Positions 21,901-34,186 of a stretch of 64,000 bases of DNA are shown one piece after another. The stretch lies in contig JASKOT010000008.1 of NCBI GenBank assembly GCA_032158125.1, positions 62,001 to 126,000 on the forward strand. The letters are read 5' to 3'. The translations under genes were made by a program, and so were the position numbers. Position 1 is the first letter of the stretch; every line of letters begins with the position of its first letter. Source of the stretch: Papiliotrema nemorosa (taxonomy: Eukaryota > Basidiomycota > Tremellomycetes > Tremellales > Rhynchogastremaceae). Below the pieces are notes generated by a model. That model saw only the letters and a program-made list of their open reading frames with translations. It made no database searches and was not told the origin of the DNA.

Positions 21901-24900
21901 ATAGGCTGCCTGAAAGCGACTTCTTCTCCCTCGCGTGAGGCAAAGCCGAGCAGTTGAGTCTCCTCTTCGTCGAGCTGTAGGGTTGATATCCCTGCAAACA
22001 TCTTTTTCAGGTGCTTCATGACCCTTCGGATATCTTTGCTGTTTCCGATGATCTCCAAGAGGTCCTCGTCTCCAACAAAGTAGAATCGAGGGAAGGACGA
22101 CCGCTCCTTCTCGAGGTATTCCCCGAGCGCTTTCTGAATCTTAGTCAAGAGATCCGCAAGTCGCTCCAGGTTCTTCTGCACGCCCGGTATGTTAAGGATG
22201 TCGAGAACAAAAGGCGACTTGTAGACCTTCTTCATCACCGTCAAGAATTCAGAGTTGATATTTTGAAACCTCGAGCTCTCCACGGGAAGCAAGTGCTTGA
22301 TATCTGCGCTGCCGGAAAAGATTCCTTCGAGATACACCCATTGTCTCTGAACATCTATCCAGACATCTGGACCGTGAGTAAAGAATCAAGCTGCAAATCG
22401 AAACCCACCAAAAAGGACGTGTATTCGGTTGAGCTTTTCTTCCCAGGATGCAGCATCATCTTCAAATACTGCCATCAGCCATCAAGCCATCGACTACTCG
22501 TCGAGACTCACCTCTATAGTAAGGAGAGAGCTTCATTGCCGACAGCGAGTTGAGGTGTTCACCACACTTGTTGAACAACTCATCCCAACCTCTGATTGTC
22601 AGCGTCATGCCAGCTATCCCAACCAACCGGATCAGCCGACACTTGTTTTGATAATTGACGAGGTCAAGCGAGTAGGAGCTCCAAGTCTCTCGGACCTGTT
22701 TAAGGAACTCCTCCAGTGCCATTTCGCCTTGGGCCTGTACGACGACCTCCTTGATCAAGCCCTCGTTCCTCTTCAGATCCAAGTCATACACCTGACCGAG
22801 GGTCATGCCTGACGCCGAGTATCCTGAAGGCAGTCGAAGCGACTTGTACAGCTTTGTCCAATGTCGTTCTCGCAGAGCCTCCGATTTCAGCTCCCCCACC
22901 AGGATGTTCGCTTTAAGCAGATTGCGAACGGTGTCCTGCACAAACTCAAAGGCAGAATATTGTCGCATTCGGCTGGGCATATCCCGGGTGGACGCGAGAA
23001 TTGCGTCCAGCTCTTGTCGGATCTTCCTCGGCTGCATGGTGAGCCCCGGCTCTCGTTCGCAAACGCACCTGAACAGCAGACCAAAGGGTCTCTCGAATTT
23101 GGCTGAGTCTTGCCCAGATCCCGGAAAGAGCCGTCCAGACGGCTTTCAAATCTCGCAATTCTTCCGCCACAGGCAGTAATCTATCGTCCTTGGTGTGCTC
23201 TAGATCGAGCGCTTCTTTGGCTCGACAAACCAAGTCGTACTCTTCTGTAAGGCGAGTAAGTCGACCTTCAAAGACGTTCAGGGTGTTGATAGCTGTCTCT
23301 GACTTGATGTTGCCTTGGAGTGGCCTTCCATCAGCACATCAAGCATTGCGTCTGGTACTCACTTGCTTGCTTCCCACTCGGCAATGTAGTCACGAATCCT
23401 CTGATCGATTACCTTGTCCTCGGCAACGATTTTTAGTTGAAGACCAGCTGTCTTTTAGCCGTGGATCCACGCATAGCACTGGCCGAACTCACCGACTTGC
23501 TCCTTGATGGAGTCGTCCTTTCGCTTGAGGATATCAGAGAAAGCACTCCACTCTCCTTGGATTTGATCGACATATAGCCAATCTTGCGTGAAGGCATATC
23601 GTTGTCGCTCCAAAGTCTTCTGACCTGAAGCAAATTGCTCAATATCCGGACCCCATTTCTGGACTTTCCTCTTGAGCTCTTGCACAAAAGTAATGAAAGC
23701 GACAGCTTGAGCGGTCGAAGACCCCTCTATGGCCAGTGTTTCCAAATCTGTACGAGCTTTGAGTATTGATGCGTAAGTTTCCTTCATCGAGCCGCCCAGC
23801 TTTCCGCCGTAATGACCGAGCAGCTCTCTCTGCCATGCATCATACTTGGCATTGACCTTGCTTTGAGCGTTGGCGTAATCGATTGCACAGACACCGAAAT
23901 CTTTCCGAGTATCGGTGGTATCGAAAGTCGATCGAGCTTGCCGGATATCCGAGAGGAGCTTGCCCCAGGCTGCAAGAGACTCGCCCAGCCGCTGTGGATG
24001 TCAGCATCAAACCCTCGTCTTTCAATGCTCACCTGATGCACGTGTTCTGCTTCGAGATCCCACAGGGATTGGAATCGCAACCACTTATCGACATACTCAC
24101 TGATGACCTGGACTTTATCTTCGATCAGGCTCAAGGGTTTGGCGAGAACACCGTCAGCAAGAGTCGCCAGCTAAAGGTCAGCCTGACATCAAGGTCGTTC
24201 TCTCGATACAGACGAGGTTGAGATAAGTGAGATCCTCTGGGCTCTCCTCCTGCACCTGCAGGCTGATTTCGTATCTCGAGCCTCGAATCCTCTGAAGATT
24301 GCAGATCACCGCCAGTTCTTTCTGGAACTGGCCAATCCAGTTTTGACGCGCATACTCGATTGGAGGATCAAGGTAGATCACTTGATTCTTGATGCGAATC
24401 TCGTGCACGAGGGGCTTGATGCGCGATGCAACAGACTAAGGGGTCAACGGATGTTCTAGAGGCGAGACTCACTTTGACGCCGGTCAGTTGACCGTCGTCT
24501 TCGCCGTTGGGCAGATCTTCTTCGACGTGACTGAATGCTCGGCACCACGCATCGATGGCGAGTGTAAGACGCTCCGTGAAGACCTCGTCGATACGCTCAT
24601 TCAAGGCAGCAACCCAAGCATCGAGGTTACTGTAATTTTCGAGATTCAAGTGATCCACCTGACAGTCAGCTTACGTCTTGATGGTATCTCACCGTCTTTT
24701 GGATCCGACCTAGCAGAGTTCCAAAGGCATCAGCAGTGAAGTCGCATTTGCCAATTTCCGAGATTACACTTTCAATGCCTTCGTTGATCTCGATCAATGC
24801 TGTCGTCTTGTCTTGCAGAAGTGAAACGACGCTAGCAAATTCACGAACAAAGGCAAAATGTCGGTTCTCTCGCCCATCACCACTCGCACCAGGCAGGAAT

Positions 24901-27799
24901 CGATGTCCTTCATAAGCGTTGACCAGATGATCCCACTGCATGTTCATGCCCTTGTTGATCATTTGTTGCGCATGATTCCGGTACGATGCCAGTAGCACCG
25001 AGATTCCCGGATTGGCATCGATGAGATCGAGAGTCTGCGTGTACGTCCTGACGCTTTCCATCAAGCTCACTGCGTGAGGATATACTCGCTTGGCGTCCTT
25101 GGCCCGATGGCTGATAGTGAGAGGAACCGGGAAGCCGAGCCAAATCAATGCTCGGACTTCCTTGAATAGAGCGATCACTTGTGGATCAAACTGGACGACT
25201 AATTGCAGCTGTCCTTGAGCGTTGTTGGCGGTGGCACGAGATCGCATGACATCGAAAAGTCGTCCGTTGATCGTGAGATTGCCTCGCCGAGTGATTTCCG
25301 CAATCCAAGCTTCATATAGCGGCTTGGTGTCCAACTTTGCTCTGAACGACGCGCTTTCAACCTGCAGCTTGTGTCCTTCGGCGTAGCTCTCCCATCCTTT
25401 TCCGAGCACATCTTCGACTCGCTTCATATAGGTCAACAGTTGTCTTTCGATCTGTCGAGCCCAGATGATAGCACTGGATACCGAGGGAAGATCTCGCATC
25501 TGCGACATGTGGTACGCCTCAGAGTTGCGGTAATTGGCTGTAAATTTCTGCCTCAGTCGTCGTATGTCGTCCTTGACCGAGTCGATCAGTCTAGTCTGGT
25601 ATTCCTGGATGGCTCCGCGAATCTTGCATGAGCCCGACCTTACTTCGAAAGTAGAGTTGCACTTACCTTGGGCCTCACAAAGAGCGAATTGAATTTGGAG
25701 AAGACCCGGAACATCTCCTGCGCGTTTCTAGCCGTAGCCAAACGATCTCGCAGGCGAGAGATAATCTGGTTCTCAATCCGAGCGACTCGATCGTTGTAAG
25801 CTGTCTCGGCGGTGTACCAAATCTCGGATCCCTCTGACAATTAGTCTGTAGCGTTTTGTCAGCTTGGATAACATACCCGGAGAAACGTCCAACACGTCGA
25901 CGTTCTTGACGCTCTCGTAGCTCAGTCTGACTTCCTCGTCCATGTCAATCTCCATTGGCATGTCGCCGCCAGGACCGCCAAAACTTCGAGTCGAGCTTGT
26001 CATGACTCGCAGTTGTTCATGCGATCGACGGAAGGCTCGAAGATAGGTGATCCTCTCTTGCAATGGCGCATGAGCGGGATTGATCTTAATGGAGATGAAC
26101 TTTTCTTGTCTTTTCCGAGACACTGTGTGGTGAGCTGCTTGAACTGATAACGACACTTACCCTCCCGCGCTACGTTCGTGAAATCTTTCATGTTCTCATC
26201 CCAGGTAGCAAAGACATCTGCCACTTGTGCCATGATGTTTTCGAACTTGGCATAGTCAGTATACATAAGTCGCTGGCTTTCCAAGACTCGGAGCAGTTGG
26301 TCGTTGAAGTCTCGCGAAATAGCCTCGACTAGAGGGAGAGTCCGTCGAATCGGATACGGTCTACCTAGTGAGTGGAATCGGACGAGGCATCACGCACGAT
26401 AGCTTGAGCTTCTTGTTGATGTGGGCAAAGATGAGGAAAACAGCTTCTTGTATCTTGTCAAGATCAGTCGCAGCAAGTAGCTCGTCTAGGGGAAAGTCCT
26501 TCATGAGGATGTTGTACTTGTGTACTAAACTTCAGCCCCGATTGGTCTTTGTGTATGCTATGACTCACCGATGTCCGCGGCCTCCTTGAGACCGGTATCG
26601 GCGATGAAGCTCACGGTCGCGTGGAATCTTTTCGCATGTTTGAGCACATCAAGCGCGAGAGTCACCTCCTCGCCTCGAAGCTGGGTCTCGATGCCGTCCA
26701 GCGCATGCTCCATGCTCAACCAAAAGTTGATCTCCTGCGATGCCGTCCCAGACGCGACATCGCGCGAAAGCTTGGTGACAGCTTGAATCTCTTTGATCCA
26801 GGAATTGACATCGGCTTGGAGCTTGTTGAGAAAGGAAGGATCTGCGAGGAGCGCTTGCGGCTCAACCACATCGATTGACACTCGACTTCCAGAGGCATGA
26901 GACTAGGTATCAGCTGGGCAGGAGCTGAGACTCTCACCTGAGCGACGGCCTTGCGAATGGCAGGATGGACGGACAGATGTGCATCAGGTATCTCGACGTT
27001 CTGCTTCAAGTGAAGCAGCGATAGCTCCAGCTCGGCAAATTTCTTCTTCGTCACCGGAATGCCTATGATTAAGCGACGACCTCGGCAATTGCTCACCCAT
27101 CTGGGCCTCCCCTCCTTTCTTGACCGTCGACGGACCATCCGCCAGAGCGGCCTTTGAATTGACATAGCTGTCGAACCAAGGAGCGACACCCCAATGTACA
27201 AGGCTGTGGAGTCCATCATAAGGCGTAGATTGTGCTGTGGGGATCGTTACCAAAGATGCCGAGCCAGAGGCCGCACCATCGTCGGCCACCAGCGCTGGAG
27301 GTGCGGAAGAAGAAAGCATCACGAAATGAAGCTGGCTGCCCAGTGGCGACATCGAGTCCAGGCTCGGCGAAGACTTGATCAGAGCGAGTGTTGAGAGGGT
27401 ATTGGGAGAGTGTTGCGGGGTGGGAGGCAGGTGTAATCGATACGTGATTAGGGTGATTGGCAGGTCTGCTCGATGAGCTATAGACTTGGCCATCTTGCTA
27501 CTCACCATCTGCATCAACATCGAAATGCCGCTCCCGAGTGATATAGACGACTTGACATCCCGCATCCGTCGCAAACCGGATGGTCTTTTCTTCAAAGGTG
27601 GGATCTTCAAATAAGCTATCTGCAAGGTCCTGACTTGTCGCCGACATGACTATATTGTCAACTATGGTCTATATTCCCACTTGCCTGGAGGGAGCAGTGA
27701 CTCGAGGTACTGCTTGAACACCTTGACGTCGAAGCTCAGGCCTCCACCCGGGTTGGTGATGATGGTCTCGGCCCCATCCTCGGCGAGGACAGAGGCCAT
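12942..27799 (-). CDS. DYN1: Cytoplasmic dynein 1 heavy chain
   Basis: Minus-end-directed microtubule motor ATPase for nuclear migration, spindle positioning and early endosome transport. I resolve 27 exons and 26 introns of 34-45 nt; the exons total 13842 nt, 4613 residues, a normal full length. First exons: 27799-27685, 27649-27506, 27465-27097, 27062-26938, 26902-26569. Largest: 17376-13922, 20029-18160, 22366-20560. Last: 13192-12942. P-loops are present for AAA1 ([10 protein letters not shown], about residue 1928), AAA2 ([11 protein letters not shown], about 2228), AAA3 ([11 protein letters not shown], about 2593) and AAA4 (GVSGGGKTTLSRF, about 2940, split by intron 18126-18159). The stalk coiled coil starts near 3176 ([19 protein letters not shown]), flanking the microtubule-binding domain, and the C-terminal domain ends [19 protein letters not shown]. 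Intron 1 uses a GC donor. Unlike Ustilago maydis, where two genes encode the chain, this gene is continuous. Confidence 0.96.
22592..22627 (-). other. In-frame 36-nt intron inside dynein
   Basis: This intron has GTTGGT donor, GCTGAC branch and CAG acceptor and contains no stop in frame. Left in, it would add 12 residues between NKCRLIR and GWDELF; removing it restores the continuous string [13 protein letters not shown] conserved in dynein heavy chains. It is therefore an intron, but naive ORF prediction will read through it. Confidence 0.85.
27650..27684 (-). other. GC-AG intron, first intron of dynein heavy chain
   Basis: The donor reads CCAG|GCAAGT and the acceptor TATAG, with a TTGAC branch-like site; 35 nt. 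Reading through gives a stop within eight codons. Splicing joins LLPP to [17 protein letters not shown], keeping the frame for the rest of the protein. The extended GCAAGT donor has the strong exon-side match typical of functional GC donors. Confidence 0.8.
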
Positions 27800-28523
27800 C
27801 TTGGTGGAAGCTGGGAGCTCGTGGGCCTCTTTATCCAGAGCTCAATCGTCCAGGATATGCTCAGAGCGAGCAGGGTATACGATTTACGACTGGTATGAGG
27901 TATTGAAAATGTCCGCTGCGACTGAAGCTGAATCTGATCTTTCGGCTCAAGCGCGCGCCCAAAACGCGTCGTCGCAAGGGGTCGATGGCGGCGATCGCCG
28001 ACGTTTCAGGTTTGGGAGATATCCCCCCTCGTTCCGGCAGTAGAAGCGGAGCATCCTCATTGATTGATCGAGCGCTCACCTATGGTACATGTTCGTTCTC
28101 CGGCATGGAGTAGGGAATTTTAGGAGTCAGAGTGACTGAAGGGTACTGCAGGCGATTTTCAGCGCCCTATAAGCTCGAGAGGCCCGCCAAAGGATGATTG
28201 AGAATTGCCCATTCCTCGTTCGTCTACGTTCTCCTCTCTGGCGGTCAATACCCCATCAAGACTCAAGTTCGAGGGCTACACGGGGTCAGAAGATCATCTC
28301 TGGTCATCAAATCTCACAATGCATGCCACTTGTGAGGCGGCAGAGATGGCCAATGGTGGACTGCTCGTGGAGGGTTGAAGCATGGTCTACACGTTCCTGA
28401 AGAGGCCCGCATTGTTCACCCCCCCCCCCCCCCCACAAACACCACGATCCCCCCATCATTCACTTCTTACTCACTCTTTCTTTCTCTTTCACAGCTTATA
28501 TATCATTCCTTCCTGACGCTGGC
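27800..28523. promoter_or_regulatory. Divergent intergenic region between dynein and the 28524 gene
   Basis: A 724-bp space with no convincing gene. It holds the dynein promoter on the left and, just before ATG 28524, a homopolymeric C run (28419-28434) followed by a pyrimidine-rich leader with CTTTCTTTCTC and a TATATAT stretch (28497-28503). Open frames here are shadows of the dynein first exon or low-quality. Confidence 0.5.
28419..28434 (+). repeat. Homopolymeric C tract (C16)
   Basis: Sixteen consecutive C residues about 90 bp upstream of the ATG at 28524, followed shortly by a C6 run. Likely length-variable by slippage. A role in promoter function is possible but not shown by the sequence. 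Confidence 0.9.
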
Positions 28524-31500
28524 ATGGCTACCAAGCTGCTTCGTGCGAAAGTGTCACACTCGGCCAATGGAGAGCGACCCACAAGAAAGCTGGATGAAGA
28601 GGCCCGCTTGGATGATGTCTGTAAGTACCTTCTCTCTGTACTCCAGTGCCATTGGACGGGATCCTTTGCGTTAGACACACATACCGATGCGTTACAAACG
28701 CTTCTACAGTGTATTCACACTCTCCATCCGTTTCTTCGTATCCACGAGCCCCCCTTTCTTTCGCTGGTCTTCGCTCAACCCCCTTTAGCTACCTTTATGA
28801 ATGCGGCGAGTCATTTTAGAGGCAACAAGTCAAAAATGAAACCAGCCGAGCATCTGTTCCACCCTTACAGACCTCGTTCTCTACCTCTTGATGGCTAGAT
28901 TATGTCGCTGACGTTGACCCGACCTTTTACCATATCCACTTACGATCCTCCTTCAACTCCCATTGCCCTCCAAGCTCGACACGCTCGAGAGACTGGTATT
29001 CAGACTGCTCAGCGTTTGGGCGGTATCATTCAACCCGCAAGCAAGAAGAATAGTGGACACGACGCTACAGACGTTCTGAACGATCTCAGAGCCACCGTCA
29101 AGACCCCGCCCGTCAACAAGAAGAGTGAGCGCTCCAAGCAGCGTCACTTCTGACCTCCAGTTCTACCGTGGGTGGAAAAGGTGCACAGTCAACCCTACGA
29201 GAACATGGAGGGCATGTTTGGGCCTTACGATTCGAGTGCGTTGCGACCACTTCCTCCCCCACAGAACTGACCCTTCAGGACCAACGAGTCAGTATCAAGG
29301 CGACAAAAAGTCCATCTCTCCTCCCTCTCGCGGCGTACACCCTTTCGCTTACGCCGCTCAACGTACACAACCCCTTTCGGCTCTCGGCTCCACGGTCAAC
29401 CTGGAGACGGAAATGGGAGGACGACTGCCACCTGTTCGACCTCATTCAGAGGTCCTGAGTCGAAGGGCGGAACTCCGATACGGCCAGACAGGTGGAGACG
29501 GACAGATTCATCGTGAGAGTGGTGATGATGGGACTTTTGGCGTCGAGGGGACCCAGGGTCCTTTAGCATCATCTGAAGTCAGTGCATCACCCCTGAGCGT
29601 TCGTCTACTCAATGTCAGGCCCTGCCTATTGTCTCCCCGAAGTCGCCTCCCAAAGTCACCACGGCAGGTCGAGTCAAACCTCCCTCCGAGATTCTCGTCG
29701 CCGAAAACACCTCGAAATCGGGGACTGCCCGAGCAAATGAATCCCCTGACAATGACGAGACTTCATCTCACAATCATCCAAATGTCAAGATCCATCACGA
29801 CTTCCCCTTCGACCCCATCAAGGCAGTGCAGCAAGAGGCGCAAGCCGAAGCGCATCTCGCATCCTTGCAACGACTGATCGGAGCCGCTGGTGGCCCTCAT
29901 GTCAATCCGGATGCCGGTGAAGCTCGAGGGCCGAGAGAGACATACCAGACCTCGACCAGCGGTCCTTCGTTTGGACATATTTTACACCGTGACGGGATGC
30001 CAATCTCGCGGCACATGTCTTATCAGCAGGATCCCTTTCAAACGGCGCTTCCGCAGATACAGCTTGGCACCGACGGAAGGCAATTTATCCACGTGCCGTG
30101 GGGCCAGAGCATTGATCTGCCTCTTGTGCCCTTCCGAAACCCAGTGATGACGGGTGATGAGGCGAAAATCAGCCCCATACTGGGCAGTCCGGAGGGTGCA
30201 CAAAGGAAAGAAGACCATCGATCCTACGTGGAGACCGTTCAAGACGTGTGTCCTCACTCCTTTGTCGTGAGTGATGACGCTTACGCGCGCAGGATGAAGA
30301 CCCTACAATCAAGGGTACCCAAAAAGCTCCTTCGCGGATCGATACGTTGATCGAACCTGTTCAAGGCGATCCCGCAGAGAAAACAGGATTAGGAGCTCGT
30401 CGACCTCAGAAGAGTGCTCACAATCCGACAAGCATTGCTGAGTCCAATAACGGCGTGAGTCGTTGAGTTTCACCGGGTCACCTTGAGTCTCCGAGCCTAA
30501 TGAGTAGCACGATACTCCACCATTGAATATTGCATCGGCGAAGGCAAGAAGTCAAGGCGGTCATACTCATAAGGACACGTCTCCCCCCTTGGGCACCAAG
30601 CCTCCATCGATGATGTACCCCAAGCGGGGCATGATGCCATCAAGTCAGCATACCGGCCTTTCGGCTGCAGATCTCCTCAACACGTATGCTTCGGGAGGCT
30701 CTGTGGCCGGACAAGGTGCGCAAACGCCCCAGCCACCGAATCAATACGGCTCCTCCTGGTCGGTGCCTCCTCAGGCCCCGCCCAACGGTTTGAACAATCA
30801 ACAGGCCGCTCTGGGTACACCATTCGGGCAGCGGGATCTAGATGCGGAGATGCATCGTCTGTACTCGGGCGCTCTTGCTCCTTTCTTCGTCCCGGATGTA
30901 CGTCGACCACAGTACCTCGACTCGGTCGGATTCGGTCTCCCATCGGGAATGACTTCACAGATGCCGACTCAGGGCTCCATGACGCCCCAACCTCCGCCTT
31001 TGCAGCAGCAACTCGGAGTTCAAGACACTCGGATTCCATCCATGACATCACGGATGACAGCTCATGGTTCTCCTCAAACTCAGGCCTCTGTTCTCGAGGA
31101 TGCAGAGCCCTCTCCAGCAAGCTTGCTTTCCATGTCAACGTCGCCAAGCAACGTGAAGCAGCTCGTGGAGAACAGCAAATTCCATGATGAAATCCTATGC
31201 CAGCTATTGGATGCTGCTAGACTTAATCTCATTGGCGCGGAGGCCAAGAAGGCCTTGCAAAGAGCTGCAAGAGCTCGGGTGATAGAGTTAAGAGATATGC
31301 GACACAAGGGCGAAGTTAGTCCAGACCACCAAAGCTCAAGTCACGCTGATGTGCAGCTTGGTGATTCAGACGTTTTAATTACGCCAAAGAAGAATAAGGA
31401 AATTTTGGAGGGAAGGCGAAGTAGATCCAAAGATCGAAAGGCTCGACGTAACAGCGATGATACTGATCGTACACCTATCCCGGCTGAAGCTGGTGATTAT

Positions 31501-33767
31501 CGACATCCGAGATCAAAGCCCATAACGCCAGAGCGTGTGTCGCCAAAGCATGGTCAGGTGAGTGTACATCATACTTTTCGCTCGGGCAACGCTGATCTTT
31601 AGTCGGCGCCACCAGCTCCTGACGGGCTAAGCGCACCTCCGCCTTGGGCTCAGGACGTGAGTCATGTCAAGAGGCTTCAGGTCATGCTGACCTATCAGAT
31701 TATCCGTCGATTGTCAGCCTTCGATGCCAAATTCGCTGAACTCGATGTGAATGACTCGCCAAGTAGGCCTGGCCACGCTAAAGAAGCCACGCAAGAGCTT
31801 GGGACCGATTTCCTTGAAGATCTGATCTTTCAAGCCCACAATCGACAGCAACAGGGCATTCCGCGCCACGCACCGCTGCCCATGGCGTTTGCCCCCTTCA
31901 CCCAGCTCTTTGGTGATGCACCTTCCCAGCCCTTCACGCCGAAGGGAGGTGCGTATATCCGAAATCTTTCGACCGAAGACAAACGCACGAGATCAAGGGG
32001 GAGCAACACGATGATGTCCTGGGGTAGTGAGGTGGAACTTCCAGCTGAAGACGCCAAAGTCTCGCCACCAACAGGTGCGCGAATGGCTCCGCCCATTATC
32101 AACATTCAGGCGCCAACGGAGAGCAATGTTGAAAAATCACAACATGGTGCCAGCGCCAGTCAAGCGGGGACTATGAGGACCGCTCCTCGAACAGCTCCTG
32201 TTCGAACCGAGATTGGAGCGTTGGAGGAATATGACTTCGAAATCCCTCATGGAGCTGTGCCTGATCCTGCCGAAAGAGACCTTCCTCCTCCCCCTTCAGA
32301 GAGTATCAAGTCTCACCGAGACTCTCCTGTCACTGATCCAACCCCACTTGCTCAATCTGCCAAGTCCCGATCGGCAGCTACGATCCACCGTGGAGAAACG
32401 CCGATCTCGCTGAAGGAGGCTTTGGGTCCCTCCAATCCAGATGTCATTCCCAATCCACCTTTACCGTCAGTTCCGGCCCCTCTACCTGCACTTCAGTCTA
32501 CGACCTTCGTCAATTTTCAGGAGCCTGTGACTGTTGTGCCTATGTTGACCTCTTCGGATGTCCCGGACAGCCAGCATACAGCGTACAAGACCGCTTTCCA
32601 GTCTCTACCTCAGACTCCGCCTCAGGTGGTCAGTGACAAGGTTGCGATTCGAACAACCGACACCGATCCTGCACCTTGGGATCTTGTCACGCAGAGGCTG
32701 TACAGCTGGGCACTGGTGTGGGAGGGTAGCACTTTCGCTCGAGCACTGGAAGAGATCAGCCTCGGTAGGCAGGTGAGGCTCTATACATGTCGCAGACGAG
32801 TAGCAGCAGAGCTAAAATTAGGTCGAGGAATTTGCCTTGTCTATCATGGTGATGACTACGTTCAAACGGTCAGTCTACCATTCCGTTTGAGGCTCAACTG
32901 ACCCCGGCAGAATGTTACGACGAAGCTTGACGGAAACGCCGGTGAGAATTTGCGACAAGCTATTTGTGCCGCCCACCATGGCCGAAGCGATCAACCAAGC
33001 TGTACATGCTGTGAGCTTCACCCTGGCGGTACAAGTGCAGAGCTCATAGCAGCAACAATATAAAGCCGCCCAGCAAATCCTCGAGGAGTTGTGGTATCGT
33101 CGGTATCACCCTTACTTTCTCCGTCAAGACATGCTGATTCCCCAGCCTTCCAATTCAAGGAGCCCCCTCGAGTGGTGGTCGCTTTGACTCGGCACTTAAA
33201 TCATGTGAGCTACCTCACATGGATCTTCGAGGTACAGCTGAAAGAAGCCTGATACATGGTTTGCTCACCGCTTCGACCTTCATTCGGGTCATTTGAGAAC
33301 TTACCGAATCGCCTCGGAAGAACAAGAGCACGATGGTCGACCTTTTAGGTGTACGCTCTATCGGCGATACTTGATAGAGCTGACATATCAGGGTGGCACG
33401 CGATCCGCCTCGCTTGGCCACAGTATAACATCAAAGATCCCTCTGAGCTGGGTCAGCAGACTACGACCACATGGACCTCTCCGGAGGACAAACACAACAA
33501 CTCGTTACATGCTTTCAGCTATGCTAGGAATCTTTTCCTGTCAGTTTCCCCATCTCTGTTCCTCGGATCAAGCTGACATGACAGAGGATTCAGACCTGAA
33601 CATCCGGCTGATCTGAACAAGTTGAGAGAGAATGTCTGGTCAGAGGTGAGCTATGTGTCCTAAGGTAGATCCGTAGCTCATATCAGGTCAAAAGGCTACG
33701 ACACAAGAAACGAGGTGGAAGATTGGTCGTCGATATGGACTCGCCGAGTTTCGGTACCTCGTACTGA
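28524..33767 (+). CDS. Large uncharacterised protein, 1430 residues
   Basis: I do not recognise this protein. Seventeen exons keep a continuous frame: 28524-28616, 28899-29124, 29161-29235, 29279-29577, 29619-30245, 30293-30454, 30508-31557, 31603-31656, 31699-32772, 32822-32868, 32911-33010, 33053-33098, 33146-33204, 33245-33335, 33392-33539, 33585-33645, 33687-33767. The first ~120 residues look conserved (RPFTISTYDPPSTPIAL, PWVEKVHSQPYENMEG). The middle is long, disordered and Pro/Ser/Gln-rich. An Ala-rich helix follows (LDAARLNLIGAEAKKALQRA). The C-terminal ~250 residues look folded (DLVTQRLYSWALVWEGSTFA, QQYKAAQQILEELW, WFAHRFDLHSGHLRTYRIA) and end in a basic segment RLRHKKRGGR. No membrane segment or catalytic motif is seen. 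The first intron (282 nt, GTCTGT donor) is atypically long, so translation might instead begin at ATG 28902. The donors at 33099 and 33336 are also tentative. Confidence 0.7.
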
Positions 33768-34186
33768 GTACTGAATGGTCTTTTGGTGGTGCGAATAGGG
33801 AGAAAGGATGGCGGTCGGTCGTTAATGGTTTGAAGAGGTGATCAGCGCAGTGTGGGGAGGAATGTCAGAATCACGGAACAGCATATTCTTGTATATACAC
33901 CATCTAATCCTACTGGATCTTCTTGTGCTGCTTCCTTTGTGATGATCAAGATGTCTACGTGTACATGGATTGATGTGACATACTGTCCACCTCTCTGGGA
34001 CCACGCCTTATCCTATTTGAACGAGTATTGTAATGCATAGTACTGCTTAAAATCTTGTTGTGGTATAAGATACTGATGTACAAGAGACTGTCCGTTTATC
34101 GTATGCAAGATACTCAAGCTCATACTCTGACTGTCCATTCAGCGCTGTCGCTCCTTCCTTTCCTAGTGCTTGATGCTATGTCCCAC
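33768..34186. other. Convergent 3' intergenic region
   Basis: Non-coding 419 bp between the stop of the 28524 gene and the stop of the apyrase gene on the other strand. It is AT-richer than its surroundings around 33990-34130 and should hold both polyadenylation regions. No gene seen. Confidence 0.5.

Noticed and set aside
12942..27799. Dynein heavy chain encoded by two separate genes, as in Ustilago maydis
   Set aside because: All 27 exons join in one continuous frame without an internal stop or promoter-sized gap.
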